Shown one piece after another: positions 11,740 through 23,960 of a stretch of 64,000 nt of DNA. The stretch is taken from positions 2,170,001 through 2,234,000 of the forward strand of contig NC_064672.1 in assembly GCF_023278565.1 (NCBI RefSeq), given 5' to 3'. Position numbers and translations under genes: made by a program. Under the pieces are notes generated by a model that did no database searches, was not told where the DNA came from, and saw only the letters and a list, made by a program, of their open reading frames with translations. How positions within the stretch are numbered: the first letter of the stretch is position 1; each line of letters starts with the position of its first letter. The stretch comes from Colletotrichum lupini (Eukaryota > Ascomycota > Sordariomycetes > Glomerellales > Glomerellaceae).

Positions 11740-12546
11740 ATGAGACGAACCAGTCGCATATTGCTAGCTTCGCTGGTCCTCCAATCCACAACCTTCGCAC
11801 AGTCCGACCTGCCCTCAAAACGTGGGCTGGCTTTCCAGGGCGACGACCACACAGCCGACAGCCAATTGCTCACCTCCGCAAAGTCGTTGATCAGCTGGTA
11901 TTACACATGGTCAACATGGCCTGCACAGGCCCTTAACAGCTCCATCGCGTTCATCCCGCTCATCCACGGCGTCGACGATGCCTCAGATTCAGGCCTCAGC
12001 TCACGTCTCAACGTACTACCTGAATCATCCACCCATCTCCTCACCTTCAATGAGCCCGACGGAACGACGTCATCTGGCGGCAGCAGCATCGACCCAGAAG
12101 ATGCCGCTAAAGCCTATATCGAGCACATTGTGCCCTTCCGCAACTCCGGCTCTCGCAAGTGGAACATCAGCCACCCGGTCGTCACCGGCTCCTCGCAGGG
12201 TATCGAGTGGCTGCAAAAGTTCAACGAGTCTTGTTACGACATTGACGACAACGGCTGCCCGACCGACTTCGTCGCCGTGCACTGGTACGGCGACGCGACC
12301 GGCCTCAAGAACCACCTCGACGGGCTGCGGGATTTCTACAACTCCACGTCGCCAGATCTCAAGTACTGGATCACGGAGATGGCCCTCCCTAAACAAGACA
12401 CGGATGCAACTCTTGCCATGATGAACGAGAGTCTGACGTATTTGGATGGACTGGACTATGTCGAAGGTTACGCCTGGTTCGGTGCCTTCCGCAAGGACGA
12501 GTGTTGGTATCCCTATTATAGGGTAGTTAGTTCGAACTATAGTTAA
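11740..12546 (+). pseudogene. GH128 beta-1,3-glucanase, 5' part, cut by a retrotransposon
   Basis: The frame starts with a signal peptide (MRRTSRILLASLVLQSTTFA) and covers nearly the whole glycosyl-hydrolase catalytic core of family GH128 (Asl1-like wall glucanases). It includes SWYYTWSTWP, FNEPDG with the presumed acid/base E105, AVHWYG and WITEMALP with the presumed nucleophile E213, then YAWFGAF. After codon 254, at 12501, the frame runs into the LTR and stops 14 codons later. As it stands the locus could encode 268 residues with both catalytic Glu but without the last part of the barrel and the C-terminal tail. The rest of the gene, in the same frame, lies at 19534-19734. Before insertion the gene would have encoded about 320 residues. 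Expression and folding of the truncated product are unknown. Confidence 0.92.
12497..12501. repeat. target-site duplication, left copy (ACGAG)
   Basis: ACGAG directly precedes the LTR terminus TGTTGG. The same five bases directly follow the other terminus, at 19529-19533. Five bases is the normal duplication length for Ty1/Copia integrases. Confidence 0.93.
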
Positions 12547-12706
12547 CGAAGAGATTAATTAAACTATATGAATATCTACGTAGTAGGTGTAAAAAGGAGG
12601 TTCTAACTATAGGTTAGGCTAGCTACGATAATTGTAAATAGGGCCCCTAATTAGCCCCTGCGTAGTCGGCTATATACTACAGTTAAATTAGACTTCTAAT
12701 TTAATA
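12502..12706 (-). repeat. left LTR (3' LTR of the element), 205 bp
   Basis: On the plus strand it begins TGTTGGTATCCC and ends TTTAATA, a RIP-altered form of the intact end TCCGACA seen in the other copy. It matches the right LTR over its full length, with differences mainly of the transition type expected from RIP. Its outer 40 bases are the least altered part. Confidence 0.92.
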
Positions 12707-15700
12707 CTAACTTTCTCTTTCTTTTATCGATTTAACTACTACGGTTAGAGGTATAATTCGACCTCGGGCCCGTTTACTAAGTCGTCCCCTTTTCCCCCTT
12801 TTTTCTACTCTTTTTATATAACCTATTCCTCTATTTATATAATAACTTTTCTACTAGCTACGAATTATTCTAATCCCTTATTTAGTATTATTTTTATAAA
12901 AGCGTTTGCGAGGTTATTTTTATTATTAATCTAATAGATCTTAAGTATTTTGTACCTTTCGTACGATTACCTAGGGGCTATAATATTAATTATAAGCCTC
13001 TTTTTTTTTTTTATTCTTAATTTAACGAGGTATTTATATAGTAAGTAGGAATCGGTATAGATAACTATTAGAATAGGTAGAAGGCTAATTCGATTAGTAA
13101 TTTTTTTTAGCGTTATTAAAATTACATAAGAGAGGTTAACGCCGTTAACTATACTATAGACCTCTAACGTTAGTATACTTCTTATTACTTACTTATTTTT
13201 AGTTAACGAGTAGTAGATTATATTACCGTATATAGTGAATTCGCTCTTGCTTATACTCTCGTTAGTTAGGATAATAATATACCCTAATTACGAAGTAAGG
13301 TCGTTATTATTTATAAATAACTTATTAACGAAGATATAGAGCTTATTAATTATAAGGTTAATTAGGTAGTAAACGAGACCTCGATCGAGATTCGTTTATT
13401 ATTACTTAAGCTGCTTATTAAGTATTTCGATATTTTATTTAGTTAGATTTATAGCCTACGCTACTTTAGCGTAGTTAAAAATCGCCTTAGGCTAATAAAT
13501 ATTTATAATATATACCCCTCGCGCGAGCTTAGCTTTATATTACTTCTTAATATTAGTTATATTTAGATTAACGAGGTTAATCTTTTTATCTTACCCTTTT
13601 TATTAAAAAATAACGGTTTCCTTTTTAATTATAAGAATCCTGCCGTTAAATATTAGGGGGGTATTTATTATGAGGACCTCTTTTGGCATTGTTACGAAGC
13701 CCGCTTTTTAGAGCTCCTTATCCTCTTTTTTTATAAAGTTAATATCGAATAGGCTTAATATATCGTTAGTTTATATTCTAACGATCCTAAATTAGTTACC
13801 TTCGTACTCTATAATTAGTAAGTACGGGTCGTACGTAGAGGTAACTATTAATAGTTAATTAATATAAAAATCGTAGTAGGTAGCTTATTAATAAGTGCCC
13901 GATTTTATAAGCCTATATAGTAGCTTGAGCACTTTAATAATCGTGCTTTTTAGGTACTTACTAGCTATTTCTTTTAGTAAAGGGGCTAGGATTTTCTTTA
14001 TAAGCCCTATGGCCGATTAGGTATAGGCCTAGGTAATATTATAGCTCTAAATCTCGTATCCCTTCTTTTATAGCGATGCTATTAGTGCTATTATTAATCG
14101 TTAGTTATAGTATTATATAATAAGCGATTATATAAGTAGCGTTACTTTTTTAACGTTACTATACCCCTAAATTACGTATTTAAACTTTTTATACGGCTAG
14201 GGTATTCTTTTCTTTTTAATCTTATAAACTATTCGTAATTTAAATATATAGAGGTTTATATGTTTTTTTAGGTTATATAAGATAAATCGATAGACCCCTT
14301 GATTGCGAAGAGTATTTACTTCGATAAGATCTAATCCCTTATATAGCTTTTTAATAGTTGTAATTACGCTTTCTTTACGTAGTTTAACCGCTAGCTCGAA
14401 ATCGGCTTTCTTTTTTATTATATAAAAGGTGTTAATTACCTCGTTGTTAGTAATAAATTGCCGCGTTAGGGCTTGCCGCCGTAGTCTTTTATAACGTCTT
14501 ACCAGTAGTATTAGTACCCTTTTAGTAATTTCCTCTTCTTTATCGTTTATTAGTATTATTACGACGATTTTATTAAGGATGATTTCCTATACCTCTGTCG
14601 CGGGTTATATAGTTTCCCTTAGCTCTTCTTTTTTTTATAGGTTAGAAATTACCTCGTTAAGATCTATATAATACGGTCTAACTACTATAATTAATACTTT
14701 AAGTAGCTAGTTGCGATCCCTCGCGACTATATAAGAGCGCTCGTTAATAAAAATTAATTTATATAGCCTAGCCTATTATTAAGTAATTTCGTATTATATT
14801 TATATATCCGAATTTAGTAGTATATTTAGATTATCCTTTATATCGGGCCTATTATACGTAGTAATTACTTCGTTAACTTACTTTTTTATACTTACCTTAC
14901 GCAGTGCCCGTATTACTTTTTTAATTACTCAGGCTCGTTAGCTTATGCCTAGCGACGGTAGCGAGGCTAAGGTCGTTCTTAGATATACTCTAAATATTAA
15001 TAGCCTTAATATAAGTCCGTTAGGCCCTATAGTATCGTTATAGTATTTAAGTACTATTTAGAGGTATTCGTTATTAGTGGAATCTGGATTTTTTTTTAAT
15101 AATTCTAAACGCCCTTTTTAACTATTAGTGTGCCCTTTTTACTTTTTTAATATTATAATACGCTTTAATAGGTACGACTTTTAGCTATATACCGTAGGCC
15201 GTTATATTGTCCTTAAATTCTGCCGACTTAAAGCTAGTATTAGCGTCGGTTCTAATACTATTTAGCAGTCCTTAGTATGTATCGATTTAGCTTTTTCGTA
15301 GGGCTATTTATACTATTTTTACTTATAGATCTCGGAGGAATTGCCCTATTTAGAAGGACGTAGCTATATCGATTATATATAGTACTAGCCGACTATTTAA
15401 ATAGAAAATATTAACGACGATTTCCTAGTTAAAGTTAAGCTTATTACGTAATTTGAACTTGAATTTACGTAGGCTCTGCGTATTTATTTAGTATTAGTAG
15501 TATACTTTTATTAACTACTCTAGTACCCCTATTTTAATATTATTATTACCTAATTACTTTAGGAGGTTATATAGCCTCGTAACTAACGGGTGCCCAAATC
15601 TCCGGTATAGTTTTCTAAGCTTACTTTTTATTAAGTAATTAATCGACTTCGTATTATTAATAAGCTTTATAAACGTATACCCCTATTATCGTTCGACTAT

Positions 15701-18700
15701 TTCGAAGTGCTTGTTACTAGAGATTCTATTCTTCGTATTATTAAATATAATGCCTAGTCGATCTATGTTTTTTAGATATAGGAGAAATGGGGTATTAATA
15801 GGCAAAATGTAGAAAGTTATCGTTCCGAAGTGCGTCTTTATTTTTATTATACTTAGGGCGACGATTTCCTTACCTAGGCCGAAGCTAATTTTTATAATAC
15901 CCGCTATTAATATATTAAGTATTATTAGCGTAATCTTTTATAGCGCTTAGAATTACTTTTTTTTTTTAGTTAACTATTACGATACTCTAGTATTTAGGAT
16001 AATTTTATAGAAATCGTCTGGGCCGTACTTTTTACTCGTATAGAATGCCTATACGAGCTTAGTATTTAATAGATCTAGGTAGTATAAAAAGGACCCCTCT
16101 GGCTGCTCTTAGATTTGCTTAGTACTATATTCCTTTTCTTTAAATATTAAAAAAGATAGCGTTTTCTTTTTAATTATTAAGAGAATGGGCTTTGGCCCTA
16201 TTAAATTTGCTTTTTTAGCTACCTCTATATCCGTTATCTAAGGGACCTTTTTTTATTATCCGTAAATAAAAGCCTACTTATTAAGAGCTTCTACTACCCT
16301 CTATTCGTTTAGCTTCGTATATCCTTTAGAGCTTAACGGGGCGAAAAAAGAGTAGTTAACCTCGTCGATTTTGTTATAATCTAATTCGTTAGTATAGGGG
16401 GTAAGATCTTTTTTATTTTCCGAATTTTTTATAGGGGGTATATGCTTTAGGCCGCTATTTTAGCTACTATTACTAGGTTCTATACCCCCGGATCTGCCTT
16501 TATATATAACGAGGAATTAGTTAAACTAACGAGGGCTAGTTTTATTATCTACTACCCTCGACTTTTTATACTATTCGTACGATTTAGTACGCTCTTTTTT
16601 AGAGTAGTTACTTAACTAATATCTATCCTTTTTATAAATATAATATTACTTTTTTTATTACCCTGCCCATAAGTTAAATCTCTATCTATTTAACGAATTT
16701 GGGCCTCTTTATTAGTAATTACCGTATTTAGCCTCTTTTCTTTTTTTATTATACGTTCGATCGACCTAATATTATTAATAAGGGCCGTCGTACGCTTAGA
16801 GGTAGGTTTAGCGCGGTATTTTTATTTTAATATTAAAGCTAGATCTTAGCCTCGAGTAGAGCGTTTTATAGTTTTCGGGTACTTAGTATAGTATTATTTT
16901 TATTTTTAGTATATACTAGATTATAGTATAGAGATATTTAACTTTCTGCTCGTTTATCCCCTTATTTAGCTAGGTTTTTATTAGCTTATTGATTTGATTA
17001 ATAAGCTCTTTAAGGATCTCTATTTATAATTTGCCTTTTATTATCCTAGCTATAAATACGAAAAAAATCGCTCGTAGCTTAGATAGGAGCTCTAGGTTCT
17101 TATTGTAGGTCTCGAAGTAGCTTCGGATTGCGTTAATTATACTAAGAAAGTCGTTTCGATCGAGATTATGTACTACTTCGTAATAATAATTAAAGGCTTT
17201 GCTTATGAGTACGATATTAATTACTAAATAGTACTAATATTCTCTAATTCCGACTTTTTTATAATAATCATAAAATATTATTAGGGTTTTTTATAAGATC
17301 TTATATTTCCCCTTAGAGTATAATTTCTTTTTTAGGAAGATCTTTTTAAGGTCTATGAATTGCTTCGTATTTACTACTAGATTTTTAGTATTTATATACG
17401 ATCTTTACGTTACTGCGTACTATTAATAACTTTGGGTCGTTTACCTCTTTTTTTATTAGCCGATTAGTACTAAATTTCGTATTAATAGCGGTAACGAGTT
17501 ATAGATCGAAATAAGTAGAATTGTTAATTATCGTACTTTTAGTACTATATTTTGCCCCGGTATATCTTTTTGCGATAATAGATTTCCGTTAGTAATTATA
17601 AGGAGGAAATCTGGGTCGTTTACCCTTTTTCTAAATTTATAAAAGTAATTATACGCTCTATCGACCTATACCTAGTTTTATAGTACGAATTCTTTTTTTA
17701 TAATTATTACTATTAGTATTTTATATAGCTCTTATAATTATAGTTACGCTAGTAATACCCCTCGCCCGTAGAGGAATTTATTAACTACTTTTACGATTCT
17801 TAGGCTTATGCTCGCAAAATATTTATCTAGCTAGTGGCTAAGGTCGTTTACGATTTTATAAAATAGGGGTTGCCCCTATAGCCCCTTTTTTTTATAGACC
17901 TTAGTTAAATAAATTAATACTACGTTAATTTACTTACCGTTAAGCTAATCCGCGATTTTATATATTTACGTCCCCTAATAGTCCAGGTTAATATTTACTT
18001 ATTTATAAGGGATTAGGATTCTATTTAGGATCGGGTTTTATCTTTCTTTTTTTTACCCTGACTTACTAAGGGTCGTGCTCTAGCTTATGCCCGTATTAGT
18101 AGTTACTAACGTGTTTAATTTTAACGGGGATATATTTAATCCGCGCGCTAGTTATAATAAATTCGTACTTTTGCTACCTAACGAATTTATCGGGGTTTAG
18201 GAGATTCCCGCTTCTTTTTACTATCTCGCTAGTACTCTTATTTTTATTATTTTTAATAATTATTATTACCCTTTTAGATCGCTAATTATCGTACTTATTA
18301 GGATCTTTTTTTTTATTTAGTATAAAAGGGTAGGTTTTAGTAGTTTTTTTTAATAATAGTAGTAATAGACGTTTATATTACTATAAGAAGATATAGTAAT
18401 TATCCCGGGATCTTTACTAGTTATTACTATCCCGTATATTTCTAACTTCTTAAGCCTCGTGCTCTTTATAATTTTTAAATAGCTTTTTTAGTTAATTTTT
18501 TAAAATTAGTAATCTCGCGCTAGGAGCTAATATAAAAAAGAAGCCCTTTAGTAGCCTTCTAAAGGATTCTTTTTTTTTTCCCCTTAGATCCTCGTCTTTT
18601 TAGCCTTTTTTTAGGCTAATAGTGACTTTAGCGGGAGGTCGTAGGACTACTTTAGGGTAGTTACCTTTTTTTTAAGTTAATATTCGAGATCTGTAATATT

Positions 18701-19323
18701 CTTAACTCGATATTATTAGGACTTCTAAATCCCCTCCTCCTTTATTAAACCGTCCCTTATACTATATTCCTAAGTAATACCTAGGGGGGTAGTTAAGGGA
18801 GCTATAAAGAGGTCGTTTAGATCGCGGGCTTAAGGTCGTACCCGTAAGATCTTTATAATAATAGACTTTCTTATATACCATAGATCTTTTAGCTTAATAA
18901 CTCTTATAAAGTTACTTTCGCTACTAAGTAAGAATATTTACGTTTAAAAATCCCCTTTTTCAATCGCGCGGTGCTTTTTTATATTATATTTTTATTAATT
19001 TAACTAGTTAATTTCTAATCGCGGGCCGGCTATAGAAAAGTTATTTAATAGAAAAGCTACTCGGGGCGACGGTAAAAGGCTAATTACTTAAGCGGTTCTA
19101 TTACTTAACGTAGTTTAACGTAATAAACGTCGACTTCTCGTAAGTAGTAAAGGGCTACGATTACTTAATTCCGTACGGTATTTAAGAATCGCCTCCTTTT
19201 TCGTTTACTTTTATAAGGTTAATTAGTACGAATCTCCTATCCCGTGCGGTATTAAGAGGTCGTCTCTTTTATATAGCAAGATACCTTACTAATTTATAAT
19301 AATAGAATTTAATTACTAATTAG
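12707..19323 (-). pseudogene. decayed Copia gag-pol interior
   Basis: Reading the minus strand through many stops gives recognisable Copia pieces. An integrase C-terminal region at about 14.9-15.2 kb reads like GPNGLILRLLIF. A pre-RNase H part near 13.6 kb reads TPLIFNG and RARGAYI-like segments. An RNase H region at about 13.13-13.45 kb contains a decayed version of the family's FVDGSFANNKDLSSQ and GNIIHWSSTKSKRVTRS blocks. The order integrase before RT/RNase H is the Copia order. Gag and protease should lie toward 19 kb, but I cannot read them. No protein can be made from this sequence. Confidence 0.85.
12711..12725 (-). other. polypurine tract of the retrotransposon
   Basis: A run of 15 pyrimidines on the plus strand (purines on the element's sense strand) lies four bases inside the left LTR. 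This is where the plus-strand primer of an LTR element in minus orientation is expected. Confidence 0.65.
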
Positions 19324-19528
19324 TATTAGTATCCCTATTATAAGGTAGTTAGTTCGAACTATAGTTAACGAAGAGATTAATTAAACTATATAAATATCTG
19401 CGTAGTAGGTGTAAAAAGGAGGTTCTAACCGTAGGTTAGGCTGGCTATGATAATTATAAATAGGGCCCCTAATTGGCCCCTGCGCAGTCGGCTGTATGCC
19501 GCGGTCGAATTGGACTTCTAATCCGACA
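19324..19528 (-). repeat. right LTR (5' LTR of the element), 205 bp
   Basis: On the plus strand it begins TATTAGTATCCC, a RIP-altered TGTTGG start, and ends TCCGACA. The half next to the glucanase gene keeps its CpA and TpG, while the half facing the interior is mutated. RIP therefore fades toward the outer edge. Confidence 0.92.
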
Positions 19529-19533
19529 ACGAG
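19529..19533. repeat. target-site duplication, right copy (ACGAG)
   Basis: Second copy of the ACGAG at 12497-12501, directly after the LTR terminus CCGACA and in frame with the glucanase continuation. Confidence 0.93.
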
Positions 19534-19734
19534 GCCAATGCCTGGACCGGTAACTCCGTGTCGCTGTTTGATGGCGACGGCGGGCTGACAGACCTCGGTG
19601 CTTTGTACCTCGGTGGAGACGAACGAGGGTTCGAAAAGGGCCAGAAGGGCGAAGGCAACTTTGCCGGCTCGCTGTCTCCAACAAGGGTGCTGCTTTGGAC
19701 GACTATTCTTGCCGGTGTCGCGACGTTATGGTAG
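19534..19734 (+). pseudogene. GH128 beta-1,3-glucanase, 3' part
   Basis: Continues the frame interrupted at 12501 after one copy of the 5-bp duplication. It encodes 66 residues beginning ANAWTGNSVSLFDGDGGLTD, which complete the catalytic domain with GALYLGG. A charged linker and a hydrophobic C-terminus (VLLWTTILAGVATLW) follow, as in a GPI-anchor signal. The parent enzyme was therefore probably attached to the plasma membrane or wall. No start codon or promoter is left for this piece. The coding sequence shows no RIP, in contrast to the adjacent element. Confidence 0.9.
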
Positions 19735-20055
19735 ACGTTTTCAGGATCAACAAACGTCGAGCAGAATATTTTGCTTGATTGACGTTATGTACGAGGACAT
19801 GTTTACGATTCTTCTTTGCATCTACGTACAGATGAGTGTGCAGGTCACACAGACATATTACACTTATAGCGAGATTGATACCTATTTCATTAGATTTTTC
19901 AACTCATACAACAGACTAGGAACATACAATCAAGACATCCAATATGTGTAAAACTCAGGAGCAAACTCAAATTCTGAAACATACTCTGGAGACTGTAATT
20001 CTATCAACGAACATAACAGTGGTTCTCAATTAAGGCAATCGACAGTCTCTAACCC
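19735..20055. other. convergent intergenic region
   Basis: AT-rich 3' flank of the glucanase gene and of the gene on the minus strand. No gene is seen. Confidence 0.5.
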
Positions 20056-20895
20056 TCATCGAGGCAGCTCGTGTCGAACATGCTGCTGGTTAGATAGCTC
20101 GGGAGTGACCGCGTTGGCATAGCCCCAAACGAACTGTGAATTCGAACCACTAGTTTTTGACCCGTCGTTCTCAGTCATCTCTAACGTTTGCGTGGTATTC
20201 GCCGTCTTCTTCTTCTCGCGCGAAAGCATCACAGCTAGTGCTCCAGCAATAATCGTAAGAGGCACACCGACGCCAACGCCAATACCCGCCGCGGCGCCTG
20301 GAGAAATGCTGCCTTGGCGGTCTGTATCGCTGCCCACAGGGCACGTAATAGTGCTATCTCCAGTGGTCGATGTAGTTGCGGGACTGTCTCCGAGATCCGT
20401 GCTTGCCGCTTCGTTCAACATAATCTTGCCGGGAAGACTGACGGTGAAGTTGCCGGTCGCGCAATTCTGAAGGTTGCTGCAAGAGAATCGTGCGTTACCA
20501 CAAGTCCAGACGCCGATATGCAGCGAACTGTCTATGAGGCATGATTCCATATATTAGCAATTATACTCATGAATGGGTTTGTCTAGTAGTTGTCGATCGA
20601 AGCCTCACTCACCGCCTCCAGGTATGTCGCTCTTGTCGCAGTACTTGGGACACCCGCTTGACTGGAAAGTATCGTCGGTGCAAGCCCCACGATACATAGT
20701 TAACGTCAAAGGTTCGAAGCAAAGACCGTTCGTCAGGCAATAATGGTCTTCGAAACAGCACGCGGCTGCTTCGGTGCCCGCGGCAACAGGGCAAGGTTTG
20801 ACAACATCGTTCGGAACCCCATTAGGCCAGTAACAGGTTTGGCCAGTTGCTAAAGTTGCCATCAGGGAGATTATAAAATAGAATCTGAGTTCCAT
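20056..20895 (-). CDS. secreted/plasma-membrane Cys-rich single-pass protein of unknown function
   Basis: Two exons (20613-20895, 20056-20531) give 252 residues. A signal peptide (MELRFYFIISLMATLATG) is followed by TCYWPNG and a run of about 12 cysteines, including ACCFEDHYCLTNGLC. This pattern is common in fungal surface proteins with a WSC-like or wall-sensor layout but belongs to no domain I can name. A Ser/Thr-rich stretch, one transmembrane helix (AAAGIGVGVGVPLTIIAGALAVML) and a cytoplasmic tail starting SREKKK complete it. I infer an extracellular disulfide-bonded head on a membrane anchor. The intron acceptor (CATAG) was chosen because it alone joins the two frames. Confidence 0.8.
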
Positions 20896-22965
20896 TTCGC
20901 TCGGAATATCAAATACTCAATGTACGCTGCGTGTAGTTCTAACACCTGTGAAAGGATGGGTTAAGCTTGACGACGAGATATCACCTCGACATAGGTATAT
21001 ATGAGAATTCTAAGACGTAGTGACGTTTGAGGAAACCGTTTCAAGCTTCTATGGCTCCTAGTTCCTCCCCGATCAATAATTCCTGTCGAGATCTGAAAGT
21101 TTGCGTGTATGGCCTGAGGTTCGGCGATCCCACATGTGTGTTGAACAGAAGCCTGGCACTTGCTGTATTAGAAGCGTCATGGACTAGCTGCGCCCCCTCT
21201 GACATGCATCATCCAGAAACTTGATCAATCATGAGCTTCTGGGTGTTTCTGAGTAAGCTCAAGTAACCCACTAGACTCGACTACTAATCCGCGTACAGTG
21301 ATACGAGCTCAAAGTCAAGTGATAAGCTGCCCTCCTAGAATCCTCATTACTTGCCAAGATGTGAAGATCTGGGGAAGAGTGGTCGCCATTGCAGGTCATG
21401 GATTGCATGCTTAAGTAGGCAAAAATTGGTGCTTACCGTTTGGCCGTGCTTGGAAGGAATCCAAGAGTTTGGAGACAGAAGTTGGCCTTGATTTCATCCC
21501 AGTACGACTTGATACTAGGTGTCCTGTGCACATGAGCAACCCCAGATATTAGATGCATTTTCTTGCGTGTCAGTCACGTCGAGGAGTATAGGCTCAAGAA
21601 TAGATCGTAGAAGATTTTGAAGGCTAGATATCTACGGTTAGTTGCAATCCGATCGGACGCAATGTTCATATGAACCTCGGTTACGGATACTCAGGGCACA
21701 TAAGCCCAACATGGTCCAAGGCATGGAGAGTTGCGTCGACTCGGGCTACTATCCAATCAACAGCATCGAACACGGGTGAGAGAGCCTGCAATCCATGACT
21801 GTATTATTCCCGATGGAGCCACTCGAAGAAGATTTCCAGACATTGACACATTGTTCAATTTTTTGACTGGATTCGTATGCGAACGCTGGTAGAGAAGGTA
21901 TATATAGGTAGCATGCTCCCGCCGGCACCGCCGGACTCGGCAACAACGCGCCCTTGGTAGACAGTGTTTGAAACAGCTGCGAACCGCAGTTGCGTGCTGC
22001 TGGAAAGCCTGTAGTTCGTTGTTGCGGCTTTACCTCATTAAAATCGGTTCCTTCTGACAGAACAAGGTTGACGCTACCAGAGCTTGGACGAACCACGGGA
22101 ATTTCCTCGTGAATTCTAGCTTGCGGCACGGACAGTGTCCAAATTAGAGGCGGGCCACCCCGTGTGCCGAGAGTTCCACCATCAGGCGGCAATATCCGAA
22201 TTCACGGAATGGTTTTGACGTATTCCACAGCCAAGACACTGCTGAAGCTTAATAAATAATCTCGAACTCAGTTGATCGTTCCTAGTCATGGACTATAGGA
22301 CTTAGGACTTTGCCTTAGTCTAGCCAATTTAAGTCACGAATACTTAATTTGTACTGTGAGGGCTCAGTACCGGAATGTTTCCAAACGTAGGTTGCCTTTC
22401 GCCATCATATTTGTGGCTTAATCTCTGACAATGGATACTATATTGACATTGACCAAGTGGATATTGGAAGCCGAATGAAGAGTGATGGGGAAAACACAAG
22501 TAAGCCCTTGCACAGGATGCTTTTGCAAAGACTGAGAAACAAACGAGGCAATGGCCAAGACTAGAAGTATTAAACAAAGCAGTGAATTAGGACTGAGACT
22601 CTCGCGCTGAACGAACCAACACATCCTGGTCTCCTGATGGTGCGCGTACGGACAAATCCGATCTTGAGTCAGATGGGAGTCTGGAAGAGGGACATAATGG
22701 CACTTACCTAAGTCCTTCAAATTGCTCTCGAAATCGTAAGGCATCGCCTCGTTTTCCCCGGCGACAATTTATTTACAGTTTTGGTCTCGTTCCGCGGCCG
22801 CCCACCAACACATGCACCAGGTTATGAAGAAACATAGTGCGTCCCCGACGTGAAACTGCAAATAAAGTCTACATTGAGTAGCTGTCCCCCTTTGCTCTGA
22901 GACCTCTTCCATTGTCTACCCACACTCTTTTGCTGCTTGCTAACCGTCACTCCTTTGCCGCTATC
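20896..22965. other. intergenic, 2.1 kb
   Basis: No gene is supported. A possible two-exon minus-strand frame at 22344-22744 (donor GTAAGT) gives a coherent but unrecognised 75-80 residue peptide with no signal sequence. The right end is the promoter of the first NLP gene. Confidence 0.35.
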
Positions 22966-23960
22966 ATGTTGTTGAAATCTCTTAGCCCTCTTCTGGGCTG
23001 CCTCGCCGTCTCCCAGACCGTTTCTGCATCACTATTGCCCCGCGATGGCGATGACTCTGGTGGTCACCCGTGGATTAATCATGACGCCGTCGTTCCATTC
23101 ACTCAGAAGCCTTCAGTTGTTGGTGGAAGCTTGGAACTTCGTTTCAACCCCTTCCTCTTCGTTTCGGGAGGTTGCGATCCTTACCCGGCGGTAGATGCCC
23201 AGGGCAACCTTGGGTAAGTAAACTTCCTTTGTTTTCAGTTACTCCTCTGGCATAGATTACTCTTTGAGGATGAAAACATGCTGATACGACGTGAACTAGC
23301 GCTGGTCTGAAGCCTACTGGTGGTGGTCGCAGTGGCTGCGGTGACGGTGGCTCGGCTCAAGTCTATGTCCGTCGTGGAGAGAGCCAGGGCCGGAAGGCAA
23401 TTATCTACAGTTATTACATGCCCAAGGTCCGTTGGGCCAAGGGAAATAACAACGGTCACCGCCACTACTGGGCTAGTGTCGTTGTCTGGGTCAACCGCTT
23501 CGGCTGCGACGACAGCGACATCACGTCCATCTGGCCCGTCGGAATCTCCTACACCACTGACCACCTGAACTGGGGCTCGGCTTCTGCCGGAGAAGTCTCT
23601 TTCAGGTCCTCGGATGTTGGCATCGATATGGCTACACACCCCAAGATCCAAATTCACGACGAGGCAATCGCGCCCTTCACCGGCGCGGATGGTGATAAGC
23701 TTTTCGAGCGTACCCTCATCAGCTGGGATTCCCTCCCCGCGCTCGCAAAGCAGGCGTTGACGGACGTCAAGTACGAGAAGACCCAGGTTCCCTTCACGGA
23801 CGAGCACTTCCAGGCTCAGATTGACGCTGCCTACCGTGATGGTTTCTATGCTGGTGTAAAGAAGGAGCCTGACTGCCCTTCAAATGATGTGCCTCCAGCC
23901 GATGACCCTCCTGTCACTACAACGGCCGCGGCTGCCGAGCCTACCGGCTTGGACAAATAA
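22966..23960 (+). CDS. NLP (NPP1-family) protein 1 with altered heptapeptide
   Basis: Two exons (22966-23213, 23300-23960) give 302 residues with a signal peptide. The NPP1 fold is recognisable from WINHDAVVPF, LELRFNPFLFVSGGCDPYPAVDA, YSYYMPK and the heptapeptide region at 135-141. In cytolytic family members that heptapeptide is GHRHDWE, whose Asp and Glu help hold a metal ion needed for membrane damage. Here it reads GHRHYWA, so both of those positions are changed. A low-complexity Pro/Thr/Ala tail follows the domain. I infer a secreted NLP that probably lacks the classical necrosis activity; its role is unknown. The intron lies after the CDPYPAVDAQGNLG block and is shared by the two paralogs at 24.7-25.6 and 28.6-30.3 kb. 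Confidence 0.93.

Larger units (their letters stand above)
12502..19528 (-). mobile_element. RIP-decayed Ty1/Copia LTR retrotransposon
   Basis: A 7027-bp element bounded by two 205-bp direct repeats and a 5-bp duplication. Orientation is minus: decayed integrase, reverse transcriptase and RNase H segments are readable only on that strand and in Copia order, and a polypurine tract lies just inside the left LTR on the minus strand. No open frame of 60 codons survives between the LTRs. CpA and TpG are almost absent inside (13021-13200 has one CA and no TG), TpA is greatly enriched and CpG remains. This is the signature of repeat-induced point mutation. LTR differences are nearly all C-to-T or G-to-A, so they cannot date the insertion. 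Confidence 0.95.

Noticed and set aside
12502..19528. AT-rich block as a mitochondrial insert or centromere fragment
   Set aside because: LTRs, a target duplication and readable Copia segments explain it fully; AT richness comes from RIP.
22344..22744. Possible two-exon gene on the minus strand
   Set aside because: The donor is good and the frames join, but the product has no recognisable feature and the acceptor is one of several choices.
23235..23807. 190-codon frame antisense to NLP 1
   Set aside because: Overlaps the conserved NPP1 exon on the opposite strand and resembles nothing.
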